64,000 bases of DNA from Thaumasiovibrio sp043421945 (lineage in GTDB: Bacteria; Pseudomonadota; Gammaproteobacteria; Enterobacterales; Vibrionaceae). The translations under genes were made by a program, and so were the position numbers. A model generated the notes under the pieces. That model made no database searches. It was not told where the DNA came from and worked only from the letters and a program-made list of their open reading frames with translations. This document shows positions 27,148-34,798 of the stretch, one piece after another. Within the stretch, counting starts at the first letter, position 1; each line of letters begins with the position of its first letter. The stretch lies in the NCBI GenBank assembly GCA_043421945.1, contig JBHOGO010000004.1, forward strand, positions 56,313 through 120,312, read 5' to 3'.

Positions 27148-28338
27148 GTGGCACTGATCGTCCAAAAATTTGGCGGAACCTCTGTCGGTTCCGTTGAAAG
27201 AATTGAGGCAGTCGCTCGACGAGTGATTAAGGCTCAGCAGCAAGGACACCAGATAGTGGTGGTCGTTTCAGCAATGTCTGGTGAGACGAACCGTCTTCTG
27301 GGTCTAGCAAAACAGATAGATGAAGTTCCTGCGGGGCGAGAGCTAGATGTTTTATTATCTGCTGGTGAGCAGGTATCGATGGCGTTACTCGCAATGGCCA
27401 TCAATAGGCAAGGGATAAAAGCGACGTCATTGACAGCGGATCAGGTCGGCATTACCACTCAAGGTGGGTTTAATAATGCAGAGATTGATCAGGTGTCAAC
27501 GGCACGATTGAACGAATTGCTTTCGATGGACCATATAGTGATTGTTGCTGGCTTTCAGGGTCGCGATGAAAAGGGAAATATCACGACATTAGGACGCGGT
27601 GGTTCAGATGCGAGTGCTGTCGCGCTCGCGAGTGCGCTAAATGCCGATGAATGTCAGATATTTACCGATGTAGACGGTGTGTATACCACCGATCCAAGGA
27701 TTGAGCCACATGCAAGACGTCTTGATAAGGTAGACTTCAGGACGATGACGATGATGGCTAAGCTGGGGGCTAAGGTACTACAGCTACAATCCGTGGAGTA
27801 TGCTCATCAACATCAAGTGCCACTACGTGTCTTGTCTTCTTTTGAAGATGAGGTCATGACTGATGGCACTTTGGTCACGATGAATGTTAACTGTCAGACT
27901 TCAATAGCTGGTATTGCTGTCTTGTCTAATCAACATCTTTTTTCGCTTACTTCTCAGGGCGAAAAAATGATTTGGCAAAATGCTGGTATTGAGTCTCAGT
28001 TATGGAATAATGTGATAGATGAAACAAATTCTTCACATGTTGTGGTGTCAGGTGCAAATTTGGCACAATTGAAGCTAGCGCATTGTGATGAATTGGATCA
28101 TATTGACAATGTAGCGACATTATCCGTCGTCGGAAATGCTGCAACGGAATGCGAGCAGGCGATGTTAGCGACGCTGGCCAGTGAGGGAATTGTTGTGTAT
28201 AAAGTGCAACATTTGCCGCAATGTCTATGCTTATTGGTAGCTGAATCTGACCATAAGCAAGCGGTGAAGCTACTTCATGCGCAATTTGTGGTTGCTGGTC
28301 TTTCAAAGCATGAGCCTGAACTATTGGCAGTGTCGTAA
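27148..28338 (+). CDS. lysC: Aspartokinase
   Basis: This enzyme phosphorylates aspartate, the first step toward Lys, Thr, Met and diaminopimelate. The start is GTG at 27148 after TAGGAGAAG, giving 396 aa. The kinase domain shows ALIVQKFGGTSVGSVERI, TTLGRGGSDASAVALA and TDVDGVYTTDPRI. Two ACT domains follow (about 250-396). It belongs to the shorter, monofunctional class found between alaS and csrA in vibrios. The C-terminal ACT region is less typical than in LysC of E. coli, so its feedback effector is uncertain. Confidence 0.92.
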   Translation: MALIVQKFGGTSVGSVERIEAVARRVIKAQQQGHQIVVVVSAMSGETNRLLGLAKQIDEVPAGRELDVLLSAGEQVSMALLAMAINRQGIKATSLTADQVGITTQGGFNNAEIDQVSTARLNELLSMDHIVIVAGFQGRDEKGNITTLGRGGSDASAVALASALNADECQIFTDVDGVYTTDPRIEPHARRLDKVDFRTMTMMAKLGAKVLQLQSVEYAHQHQVPLRVLSSFEDEVMTDGTLVTMNVNCQTSIAGIAVLSNQHLFSLTSQGEKMIWQNAGIESQLWNNVIDETNSSHVVVSGANLAQLKLAHCDELDHIDNVATLSVVGNAATECEQAMLATLASEGIVVYKVQHLPQCLCLLVAESDHKQAVKLLHAQFVVAGLSKHEPELLAVS

Positions 28339-28397
28339 CAGAAAGGCGAGTTCGCTGTTAAATACTATAAAGTAGAGATTACTCAAGGAGCACACGA

Positions 28398-28595
28398 ATG
28401 CTTATTTTGACTCGTCGCGTAGGTGAGACGTTAATGATTGGTGACGAAGTCACCGTTACAGTTCTGGGTGTAAAAGGTAACCAGGTACGTATTGGTGTGA
28501 ATGCACCAAAAGAAGTATCTGTGCACCGTGAAGAGATTTACATGCGCATACAAGCTGAGAAGGGTGCTGGCGCGGAAAACGCAGGCAACTTCTAA
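28398..28595 (+). CDS. csrA: Carbon storage regulator CsrA
   Basis: CsrA is a dimeric RNA-binding regulator that binds GGA motifs in leaders and is titrated by Csr sRNAs under BarA/VarS control. It has 65 aa with the invariant start MLILTRRVGETLMIGD and the RNA-contacting VHREEIYMRIQ. It has a good ribosome site (CAAGGAG). It is followed by a terminator and the tRNA cluster, the common gammaproteobacterial arrangement. Confidence 0.98.
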   Translation: MLILTRRVGETLMIGDEVTVTVLGVKGNQVRIGVNAPKEVSVHREEIYMRIQAEKGAGAENAGNF

Positions 28596-28598
28596 AAG

Positions 28599-28627
28599 AA
28601 AGTCGGTCTAATGGCCGACTTTTTTAT
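28599..28627 (+). terminator. Rho-independent terminator after csrA
   Basis: Stem AAAGTCGG pairs with CCGACTTT across an 8-base loop, with a six-T tail, immediately after the csrA stop codon. Confidence 0.88.
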
Positions 28628-29208
28628 TTTTAGCCTCTTTAAAGCGAGCTATCGCTTTGAAGGCGCTTATTTGATGTGATAACTGGGCGCTTGCCCTTGT
28701 TCTCTATTATTCGTTTCTAGAGTCACTGACAAGACACATCATTCCCCCTCTCTCATTTACCTCTCTGAAGTCTTCATAAACGAATGCAGAGCTACTGGCA
28801 TTGTCAGCCGTCTGTGCCATTCTATGCAGCCTCAATGAAGTGATTCTTTAAGTCTTCGCTTAATTTGGGCTAGGTACTCATCTTATCGTTCCTCTTACTA
28901 GGTGTTTTTTCTTCATGAGAAGGCTCTACACGGCAGTGAATAGTCTAAAAGGCATTATTGTGATGTCGTTAAAGTTAATGTCAGTAAAGGGGAGGGGCTT
29001 AGCTTTCCGTCGTTTTTTGATAATACCTTTCGATTATTGGGGCGTGGTAAAAGTTTTTCGTCAAACCTTCTGTTAGGATGAAACGTAATATCGGCAGTAT
29101 CACCTATTTGATTCTGTAGGAAAAACTACCACATCGTTGCTTTATGAGTCACTTTGATTGCGAAGTGTGCAAGTGAACTTTATTTCTTAATTTTTCTCGA
29201 TAAAATGT
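28628..29208. other. csrA-tRNA intergenic region without supported gene
   Basis: About 580 bases hold no supported coding sequence. One imperfect inverted repeat is visible: GTGGTA + GTTTTTC at 29044-29059 against GAAAAAC + TACCAC at 29120-29132. It could fold a transcript of about 90 nt. No sequence match to a known sRNA was recognised. Confidence 0.5.
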
Positions 29209-29236
29209 TTGACATATTTTCGCTGCGAAGTAATAT
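29209..29236 (+). promoter_or_regulatory. Promoter of the tRNA cluster
   Basis: A perfect -35 TTGACA (29209-29214), a 16-bp spacer and a -10 TAATAT (29231-29236) lie 15 bases before tRNA-Ser. The discriminator contains GTGCCCCC. Confidence 0.75.
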
Positions 29237-29251
29237 GTGCCCCCACAAGAC

Positions 29252-29344
29252 GGTGAGGTGGCCGAGAGGCTGAAGGCGCTCCCCTGCTAAGGGAGTATAC
29301 GGTTTATAGCCGTATCGAGGGTTCGAATCCCTCCCTCACCGCCA
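29252..29344 (+). tRNA. tRNA-Ser (anticodon GCT)
   Basis: The 93-base gene has acceptor stem GGTGAGG/CCTCACC, anticodon loop CCTGCTAA with GCT, a long class II variable arm (TATACGG...CCGTATC), T-loop GGTTCGAATCC and encoded GCCA at the 3' end. It reads AGC and AGT codons. Confidence 0.97.
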
Positions 29345-29375
29345 TTTTTTCTCGTTTTAGTAAAAACGACATTGC

Positions 29376-29449
29376 GCGCTCGTAGCTCAGCTGGATAGAG
29401 TACCTGGCTACGAACCAGGCGGTCGGAGGTTCGAATCCTCCCGAGCGCG
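29376..29449 (+). tRNA. tRNA-Arg (anticodon ACG), 3' CCA lost in the assembly gap
   Basis: Acceptor stem GCGCTCG (29376-29382) pairs with CGAGCGC (29442-29448). The anticodon loop is CTACGAA (ACG, read as ICG after deamination), the T-arm is GGAGGTTCGAATCCTCC, and the discriminator is G. The sequence runs into N exactly where CCA should follow. Confidence 0.95.
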
Positions 29450-29549
29450 NNNNNNNNNNNNNNNNNNNNNNNNNNNNNNNNNNNNNNNNNNNNNNNNNNN
29501 NNNNNNNNNNNNNNNNNNNNNNNNNNNNNNNNNNNNNNNNNNNNNNNNN
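29450..29549. other. Assembly gap, 100 N
   Basis: Exactly 100 N, the usual placeholder for unknown length, lies between two nearly identical tRNA-Arg genes. Collapse of a tandem tRNA-Arg array is the likely cause, so more tRNA genes may be missing. Confidence 0.95.
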
Positions 29550-29626
29550 GCGTCCGTAGCTCAGCTGGATAGAGTACCTGGCTACGAACCAGGCGGTCGG
29601 AGGTTCGAATCCTCCCGGACGCGCCA
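29550..29626 (+). tRNA. tRNA-Arg (anticodon ACG), second copy
   Basis: The 77-base gene has encoded CCA. It matches the upstream copy except in the acceptor stem, which is GCGTCCG/CGGACGC instead of GCGCTCG/CGAGCGC. The change is compensatory, so pairing is kept. Confidence 0.97.
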
Positions 29627-29976
29627 CTTTCTTAATGATAAGAAGTGTAAAAAGATACGGATGTTTTATTATTTGCAAGGTATTTCTTAAGTTTATCTTC
29701 CTCGACTAAGACATATATTTTGCTTCTGATTGAAAGAAAGGCCTGACTTATGAGTCAGGCCTTTTTTTTGTTCTGCTAATCTCTTCCTCTTCAGCATATC
29801 CCCCTTAGTATCGAATACTCATGCTGCATTCTTCGCATTTTTATCATTAGCTGGTCAATAAAATGTCATGAATGTTGATTTATGTTAAGATTTGCAGCCA
29901 TTTTTGACGTTAATGTGGGTGAAACGTCAATCCATGCGACGGAGTGTCGCGAGTTAAATGGTAGAAAGGAAGCAGG
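29627..29976. other. tRNA-oadG intergenic region
   Basis: No gene is present. It holds the tRNA terminator (29738-29769) and the oad leader with an 8-bp inverted repeat (29904-29930) and a small hairpin (29936-29950). A -10-like TAAGAT lies near 29886. Confidence 0.6.
29738..29769 (+). terminator. Terminator of the tRNA operon
   Basis: Eleven-base perfect arms AAGGCCTGACT (29738-29748) and AGTCAGGCCTT (29753-29763) with loop TATG are followed by T to 29769. Confidence 0.93.
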
Positions 29977-29979
29977 ATG
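29904..29979 (+). promoter_or_regulatory. oadGAB leader with two hairpins and three GGA motifs (candidate CsrA target)
   Basis: Arms TTGACGTT (29904-29911) and AACGTCAA (29923-29930) form the first stem. GCGAC (29936-29940) and GTCGC (29946-29950) form a second with loop GGAGT, which places GGA in an apical loop. Further GGA motifs lie at 29968-29970 (the Shine-Dalgarno) and 29975-29977 (overlapping the ATG). CsrA recognition is inferred. Confidence 0.4.
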
Positions 29980-30228
29980 TCAAATATCAGTGATCTGCTA
30001 GTAGAAGCAGCAACACTCATGCTAACCGGTATGGTTGTTGTCTTTTTGTTTTTAAGCACCTTAATTTTTCTTGTTCAGCTTTTAGCGAAGCATTTACCTG
30101 CTGAGATCGCTGAAACGCATGAGCTACCTTCTCGAGCAACACCATCAAATACAGCGTCAGGTGTTTCGCCTAATGTTGTCGCAGCGATCGCGGCGGCAGT
30201 GAAGCAGCACCGACAACGCAACGCATAA
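29977..30228 (+). CDS. oadG: Oxaloacetate decarboxylase Na+ pump, gamma chain
   Basis: OadG is the small membrane subunit that joins OadA to OadB and helps supply the zinc of the carboxyltransferase. It has 83 aa. An N-terminal membrane helix (about residues 10-35, LMLTGMVVVFLFLSTLIFLV) is followed by a flexible cytoplasmic segment rich in Ala/Ser/Pro and a C-terminal VVAAIAAAVKQHRQRNA, the family's usual C-terminal helix. It is the first gene of oadGAB, with Shine-Dalgarno AAAGGAAG. Confidence 0.93.
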   Translation: MSNISDLLVEAATLMLTGMVVVFLFLSTLIFLVQLLAKHLPAEIAETHELPSRATPSNTASGVSPNVVAAIAAAVKQHRQRNA

Positions 30229-30263
30229 TTTAGTCGGACAATTCGATTACAAGGAGTTTGAGC

Positions 30264-32039
30264 ATGTCCAAACCATTAGCATTAACCGATGTGGTACTTC
30301 GCGATGCCCATCAATCATTATTTGCGACCCGCATGCGAGTCGAAGATATGTTACCGATTGCAGAGCAGCTAGATAAAGTTGGTTATTGGTCACTGGAAAC
30401 CTGGGGTGGGGCCACGTTTGATGCGTGTATTCGATTCCTTGGTGAGGATCCGTGGGAGCGTTTGCGCCTTTTGAAGGCAGCAATGCCAAATACACCAATG
30501 CAAATGCTACTTCGTGGCCAAAACTTATTGGGTTATCGTCACTATGCTGATGATGTTGTAGATAAGTTTGTTGAACGAGCACATAAAAATGGTATGGACG
30601 TATTTCGTATTTTTGATGCGATGAATGATGTACGTAACTTTGAGCGTGCCGTAAAAGCGACAGTGGATGTCGGTGGGCACGCTCAGGGCACGCTATCTTA
30701 TACGACTAGCCCTTACCACACATCTGACACTTGGGTTGATCTGGCTAAGCGCCTAGAAGATCTTGGTTGCCACTCCCTATGTTTAAAGGATATGGCTGGG
30801 CTGCTTAAACCTTATGAAGCAGAAGAGGTTATTACTCGCATTAAAGCTTCTTGTGACATCCCTCTTGCCCTTCATTGCCATGCGACTACTGGTCTTTCTG
30901 CAGCGACTGCCGTTAAAGCTGTTGAAGCAGGCTTAGATATTCTTGATACCTCTATTTCGTCAATGAGCCAGACCTATGGCCACACAGCTACTGAAACGGT
31001 TGTCGCGATGTTGGAAGGCACTGGACGAGATACCAACCTTAAACTTGATCAACTCGCGCCAATCGCGACTTATTTCCGTGAAGTTCGTAAGAAATATGCG
31101 AAGTTCGAAGGTCAACTAAAAGGTGTAGATTCTCGCATTCTGATTGCACAAGTTCCTGGCGGTATGCTGACGAACATGGAAGGTCAGCTGAAAGAGCAAG
31201 GCGCCGCGGATCGTATGGATGAAGTATTGGCTGAGATCCCTCGTGTTCGTGAGGATCTTGGTTATATTCCATTGGTGACGCCAACCTCACAGATCGTCGG
31301 TACGCAGTCAGTGATTAACGTATTGACGGGAGAGCGCTATAAGTCGATTACCAAGGAGACAGCTGGCGTACTCAAAGGTGAATATGGTAAACCACCTGCT
31401 GACGTGAATGCTGAGCTTCAAGCGAAGGTGCTTGATGGCGGTGAAGCTATCACTTGTCGCCCTGCGGATCTGATTGAGCATGAGCTTCATGTACTCACTG
31501 ATGACCTTGTTGCAAAGGCAAAAGAAGAGAATATCACGCTCGCAGAACAGAAGGTTGATGATGTTCTGACCTATGCTCTTTTCCCGCAAGTTGGCTTGAA
31601 ATTCCTGAAGAACCGCAATAACCCTGATGCATTTGAACCGGCACCGGGTAAAGAGCAGCCTGAAGAGAAGCCAGTAGCTGCACCTGTTGTTGCAGCAGGT
31701 GGTATTGAAGCGTATAGCGTGAAAGTGAACGGTCAGGTCTTTGATGTTGAAGTAGGGCCTGCAGGCGAAGTATCGTCTGTTTCATTAGCAAGTGAAGCGC
31801 CGGCAGCAGCGGCACCTGCGGGCAATGCAGAACCTGTTCCTGCCCCATTGGCTGGTAACATCTTTAAGATTCAAGTTCAGGCAGGCAGCCAAGTGAGTGA
31901 AGGTGATGTGCTTGTTGTTTTAGAAGCGATGAAGATGGAAACAGAAGTACGTGCTGCACGTGGCGGCACTGTTGACCAAATTCTCGTTAAAGAAGGTGAT
32001 ACAGTCGCGGTAGGTACGCCTATCCTGAGCCTTGCATAG
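30264..32039 (+). CDS. oadA: Oxaloacetate decarboxylase Na+ pump, alpha chain (biotin carrier)
   Basis: OadA transfers the carboxyl group of oxaloacetate to its biotin, giving pyruvate. OadB then releases CO2 while exporting Na+. From the ATG at 30264 (MSKPLALTDVVLRDAHQS; AAGGAG 7 bases upstream) it has 591 aa. A TTG at 30258 is in frame but overlaps the ribosome site. The carboxyltransferase TIM barrel starts with LRDAHQSLFATRMR. A conserved carboxylase domain (PYC_OADA) follows, then an Ala/Pro linker (about 500-525) and the biotinyl domain with the target K557 in EAMKMETEV. Confidence 0.96.
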   Translation: MSKPLALTDVVLRDAHQSLFATRMRVEDMLPIAEQLDKVGYWSLETWGGATFDACIRFLGEDPWERLRLLKAAMPNTPMQMLLRGQNLLGYRHYADDVVDKFVERAHKNGMDVFRIFDAMNDVRNFERAVKATVDVGGHAQGTLSYTTSPYHTSDTWVDLAKRLEDLGCHSLCLKDMAGLLKPYEAEEVITRIKASCDIPLALHCHATTGLSAATAVKAVEAGLDILDTSISSMSQTYGHTATETVVAMLEGTGRDTNLKLDQLAPIATYFREVRKKYAKFEGQLKGVDSRILIAQVPGGMLTNMEGQLKEQGAADRMDEVLAEIPRVREDLGYIPLVTPTSQIVGTQSVINVLTGERYKSITKETAGVLKGEYGKPPADVNAELQAKVLDGGEAITCRPADLIEHELHVLTDDLVAKAKEENITLAEQKVDDVLTYALFPQVGLKFLKNRNNPDAFEPAPGKEQPEEKPVAAPVVAAGGIEAYSVKVNGQVFDVEVGPAGEVSSVSLASEAPAAAAPAGNAEPVPAPLAGNIFKIQVQAGSQVSEGDVLVVLEAMKMETEVRAARGGTVDQILVKEGDTVAVGTPILSLA

Positions 32040-32053
32040 TAGTAGAGGATGTC

Positions 32054-33187
32054 ATGGAAGGACTAATGATCCTGTGGAATAACACAGGGATTGCCCATTT
32101 TCAGTTTGGACAGATCGCCATGATTTTGGTGGGTTGTGGTCTACTGTTTTTGGCAATAAAGAAAGGATTTGAGCCATTACTATTGGTACCTATCGGCTTC
32201 GGCGCCATTTTAGCTAACATTCCTAATGCGGGTTTTACCGATGAGGGTGGCTTGCTATACATGGTGTATGAAGCTGGTATCGCTACAGGAGTGTTCCCGT
32301 TACTCATCTTCATGGGTGTAGGGGCAATGACTGACTTTGGAGCGTTAATCGCGAATCCGAAGACGCTTCTTCTTGGCGCAGCGGCACAGTTTGGTATTTT
32401 CGCCACACTGTTTGGTGCCATCATGCTGAACTTGGTTCCAGGTATGGAGTTTACGCTTCAGGATGCCTCGTCTATTGCTATTATCGGCGGTGCTGATGGT
32501 CCAACGGCTATCTTCTTAGCCAGTAAACTATCCCCTGATCTTCTAGGGGCTATTGCGGTGGCTGCGTATAGCTATATGGCGTTGGTTCCGATCATCCAAC
32601 CACCGATCATGAAGGCGTTTACGACGGAAGAAGAGCGTAAAATTCAGATGGCTCAACTTCGTCATGTAGGCAAAGTCGAAAAGACGGTCTTCCCGTTAGC
32701 TGTGCTGATGATGACGATTCTTTTCTTACCGTCAGCGACACCTTTGGTTGGCATGTTCTGTTTAGGTAACCTAATGCGTGAATCGGGGGTGGTAGATCGC
32801 CTTTCTAGCACCGCACAAAACGAGCTCATTAATGTCGTGACAATTTTCCTTGGTCTCGGTGTGGGCTCTAAGCTACAAGCTGATAAATTTCTTCATGTAC
32901 AGACGTTGGGTATTTTGGTGTTGGGCGCTGTTGCCTTCAGTATTGGTACCGCAGCAGGTGTCATGATGGCGAAGCTACTTGCTAAACACTCTAAAGAGCC
33001 AATCAATCCACTGATTGGTGCTGCGGGTGTTTCTGCAGTTCCCATGGCGGCACGTGTTGTGAATAAAGTGGGTTTGGAGTCAAATCCACAAAACTTCCTA
33101 CTTATGCACGCAATGGGCCCCAATGTTGCTGGTGTTCTTGGGTCAGCCGTTGCGGCGGGTATTTTGCTCGCACTGGTAGGTGGTTAA
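32054..33187 (+). CDS. oadB: Oxaloacetate decarboxylase Na+ pump, beta chain
   Basis: OadB is the integral membrane subunit that decarboxylates carboxybiotin and pumps Na+. It has 377 aa and about nine to eleven hydrophobic segments. The conserved re-entrant/active region IGGADGPTAIFLASKLSPDL lies near 144-163, with the acid D148. The region GVSAVPMAARVVNKVG and the C-terminal GPNVAGVLGSAVAAG also fit the family. No citrate-fermentation genes are adjacent, so this copy probably serves general oxaloacetate/pyruvate balance or the sodium gradient. Confidence 0.95.
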   Translation: MEGLMILWNNTGIAHFQFGQIAMILVGCGLLFLAIKKGFEPLLLVPIGFGAILANIPNAGFTDEGGLLYMVYEAGIATGVFPLLIFMGVGAMTDFGALIANPKTLLLGAAAQFGIFATLFGAIMLNLVPGMEFTLQDASSIAIIGGADGPTAIFLASKLSPDLLGAIAVAAYSYMALVPIIQPPIMKAFTTEEERKIQMAQLRHVGKVEKTVFPLAVLMMTILFLPSATPLVGMFCLGNLMRESGVVDRLSSTAQNELINVVTIFLGLGVGSKLQADKFLHVQTLGILVLGAVAFSIGTAAGVMMAKLLAKHSKEPINPLIGAAGVSAVPMAARVVNKVGLESNPQNFLLMHAMGPNVAGVLGSAVAAGILLALVGG

Positions 33188-33347
33188 CTGATTACTCAGT
33201 CGGCGACGAAATTACTCCTATTACGATGAGTCATTGTATTGGAGCATTTTTAGGCAAGTTAGCTATTTATCTATTTGACCCTGATAGCATTTTCGCAATA
33301 GGGATGATTTGACGATGGCAACATTGCGCTAAACGATTATGATATGA

Positions 33348-33372
33348 CGGGTAGCTTAGGCTACCCGTTTTT
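33348..33372 (+). terminator. Terminator after oadGAB
   Basis: Perfect 8-bp arms CGGGTAGC (33348-33355) and GCTACCCG (33360-33367) with loop TTAG are followed by TTTTT. Confidence 0.9.
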
Positions 33373-33390
33373 ATATCTGGGAGAAAAATA

Positions 33391-34332
33391 ATGAATAATA
33401 ATCGTCTGCAGATCACCACTTTTGGTCAACCTTCTGTATTGAACTTAGCTCAAGAAGTTATTCCGGCAGTAAAGCCCGGTCAGGTTGTGGTGAAAGTCGC
33501 CTTTGCTGGTATTAATCCAGTGGATGCCAAAACGCGTGCGGGTTTAGGTTGGGCCGCTGAGCGTTGCAAAGATCAACTTCCTTGGACACCAGGGTTTGAT
33601 TTTTCGGGTGAGGTCGTTGCCGTTGCTGACGATGTGAAGACTCCTACAGTGGGTGATCGTGTTGCTGGTGTCACGCTTGATGGTGGGTGCTATAGCGAGT
33701 TCCTTGCAGTTAATGCCCAACAAGCTATTGCTGTGCCTGAGAGTGTTCAGCTTGATGCGGCAGCGGCAGCGCCTTTGGCTGCACTCACGGCACATCAGGC
33801 TCTGCAACACGGGAAGTTGGAGAGTGGTGAGCGCGTACTTATCTTAGCGGGTGCGGGCGGTGTGGGTCACCTCGCTATTCAGTTAGCGAAAGAGATGGGG
33901 GCTCAGGTGTATGCCTCTTGCTCAAGCCCGAACGTGGCATTTGTCCAAGCCTTGGGCGCAAACGCCTTAGATTACACTAAGGGTGATTTGGATATTGAAG
34001 GTGTTGATCTGCTTGTTGACCTTGTTGGTGGCGAGGTGGGTATGAGTGCGCTCTCTTGCGTTAAAAAAGGCGGCAGAGTCGTCACCGTGCCTTCAGTGAC
34101 TGCCCCAAAAATTAAAGAACAAGCCGCTAAGCTCTCTTTATCTGCAACAGGCATGCTTATCGAACCTCGTGCTGAAGAGTGTAGCGATATCTTTTCTCGT
34201 CTTGCTGAGCAAACACTGACGGTTCATATTAGCGATCGTTTTGTTCTTGCGAATGGTCACGAAGCTCATAAAGCCATTGAAACAGGCCGCACCCGCGGTA
34301 AATTAGTTTTAACGGTGTCAGGGAAATTATAA
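33391..34332 (+). CDS. Zinc-independent MDR-family NADPH dehydrogenase (quinone oxidoreductase-like)
   Basis: The 313-aa protein belongs to the medium-chain dehydrogenase/reductase superfamily. Its GroES-like N-domain (about 20-125) contains AGINPVDAKTRAGLG and PGFDFSGEVVAV. A Rossmann fold includes the nucleotide motif LAGAGGVGHLAIQLAKEMGA (about residues 152-171). The zinc-ligand set of true alcohol dehydrogenases is missing, which favours a quinone-reductase or enal-reductase activity. The substrate cannot be inferred. It starts after the oad terminator with GGGAGAAA and is followed by a yqaA-like gene 3 bases later, so the two are probably co-transcribed. Confidence 0.85.
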   Translation: MNNNRLQITTFGQPSVLNLAQEVIPAVKPGQVVVKVAFAGINPVDAKTRAGLGWAAERCKDQLPWTPGFDFSGEVVAVADDVKTPTVGDRVAGVTLDGGCYSEFLAVNAQQAIAVPESVQLDAAAAAPLAALTAHQALQHGKLESGERVLILAGAGGVGHLAIQLAKEMGAQVYASCSSPNVAFVQALGANALDYTKGDLDIEGVDLLVDLVGGEVGMSALSCVKKGGRVVTVPSVTAPKIKEQAAKLSLSATGMLIEPRAEECSDIFSRLAEQTLTVHISDRFVLANGHEAHKAIETGRTRGKLVLTVSGKL

Positions 34333-34335
34333 TCA

Positions 34336-34788
34336 ATGGGTGAAATTGTCCCTTTCATTACAGCCATGTTTGCAGGTGAAAGTGGTCTATGGTTACTGTT
34401 CATTACGGGCTTTCTCAGCGCAACGTTATTGCCCGGTGGATCGGAAGCGGCGTTAATTGCCGCTTTAAATTTAGGTGACCATAGCACCACTTTGTTAATT
34501 ATTGTCTCGACAGTCGGTAACACCCTTGGCGGAATGACGAATTATTGGCTGGGTCGGCTACTGCCAGATAAAACTTCTGATGAGAAGCATGGTCATAAAG
34601 CGTTGTCGTGGTTAAAACGCTATGGCTACTGGGCGCTGCTATTGAGCTGGTTACCGGTTATCGGTGACCCCTTGTGTCTTGCTGCTGGATGGCTCCGTCT
34701 TAACCATAGCTTAAGTTTTGTTATTGTTTTCATTGGTAAAGCATTGAGGTACATCGTCTTGGCGATGATTGTATCTGGTATTCTTTAG
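34336..34788 (+). CDS. yqaA: YqaA-family inner-membrane protein (DedA/SNARE-associated relative)
   Basis: The 150-aa protein has about four hydrophobic segments. Its motifs are of the YqaA/DedA-like VTT family: SATLLPGGSEAALIAALNLG (about residues 29-48), GNTLGGMTNYWLGRLLPDK (about 58-76) and WLPVIGDPLCLAAGWLR (about 114-130). Relatives are thought to be lipid scramblases or membrane-homeostasis proteins, but the function of YqaA is not established. It starts 3 bases after the dehydrogenase and ends just before the M16 lipoprotein gene. Confidence 0.88.
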   Translation: MGEIVPFITAMFAGESGLWLLFITGFLSATLLPGGSEAALIAALNLGDHSTTLLIIVSTVGNTLGGMTNYWLGRLLPDKTSDEKHGHKALSWLKRYGYWALLLSWLPVIGDPLCLAAGWLRLNHSLSFVIVFIGKALRYIVLAMIVSGIL

Positions 34789-34798
34789 GAGTAGACGA

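Noticed and set aside
28628..29208. Possible CsrB-type sRNA next to csrA, since BarA/VarS and CsrA are both in the window
   Set aside because: No array of GGA-in-loop hairpins was seen there, so a Csr sRNA is not supported.
29304..29678. A minus-strand reading frame across the tRNA cluster and the N gap with repeated FEPPTAWFVARYSIQLSY
   Set aside because: This is the well-known false protein made by reading tRNA-Arg genes backwards; it also crosses 100 N.
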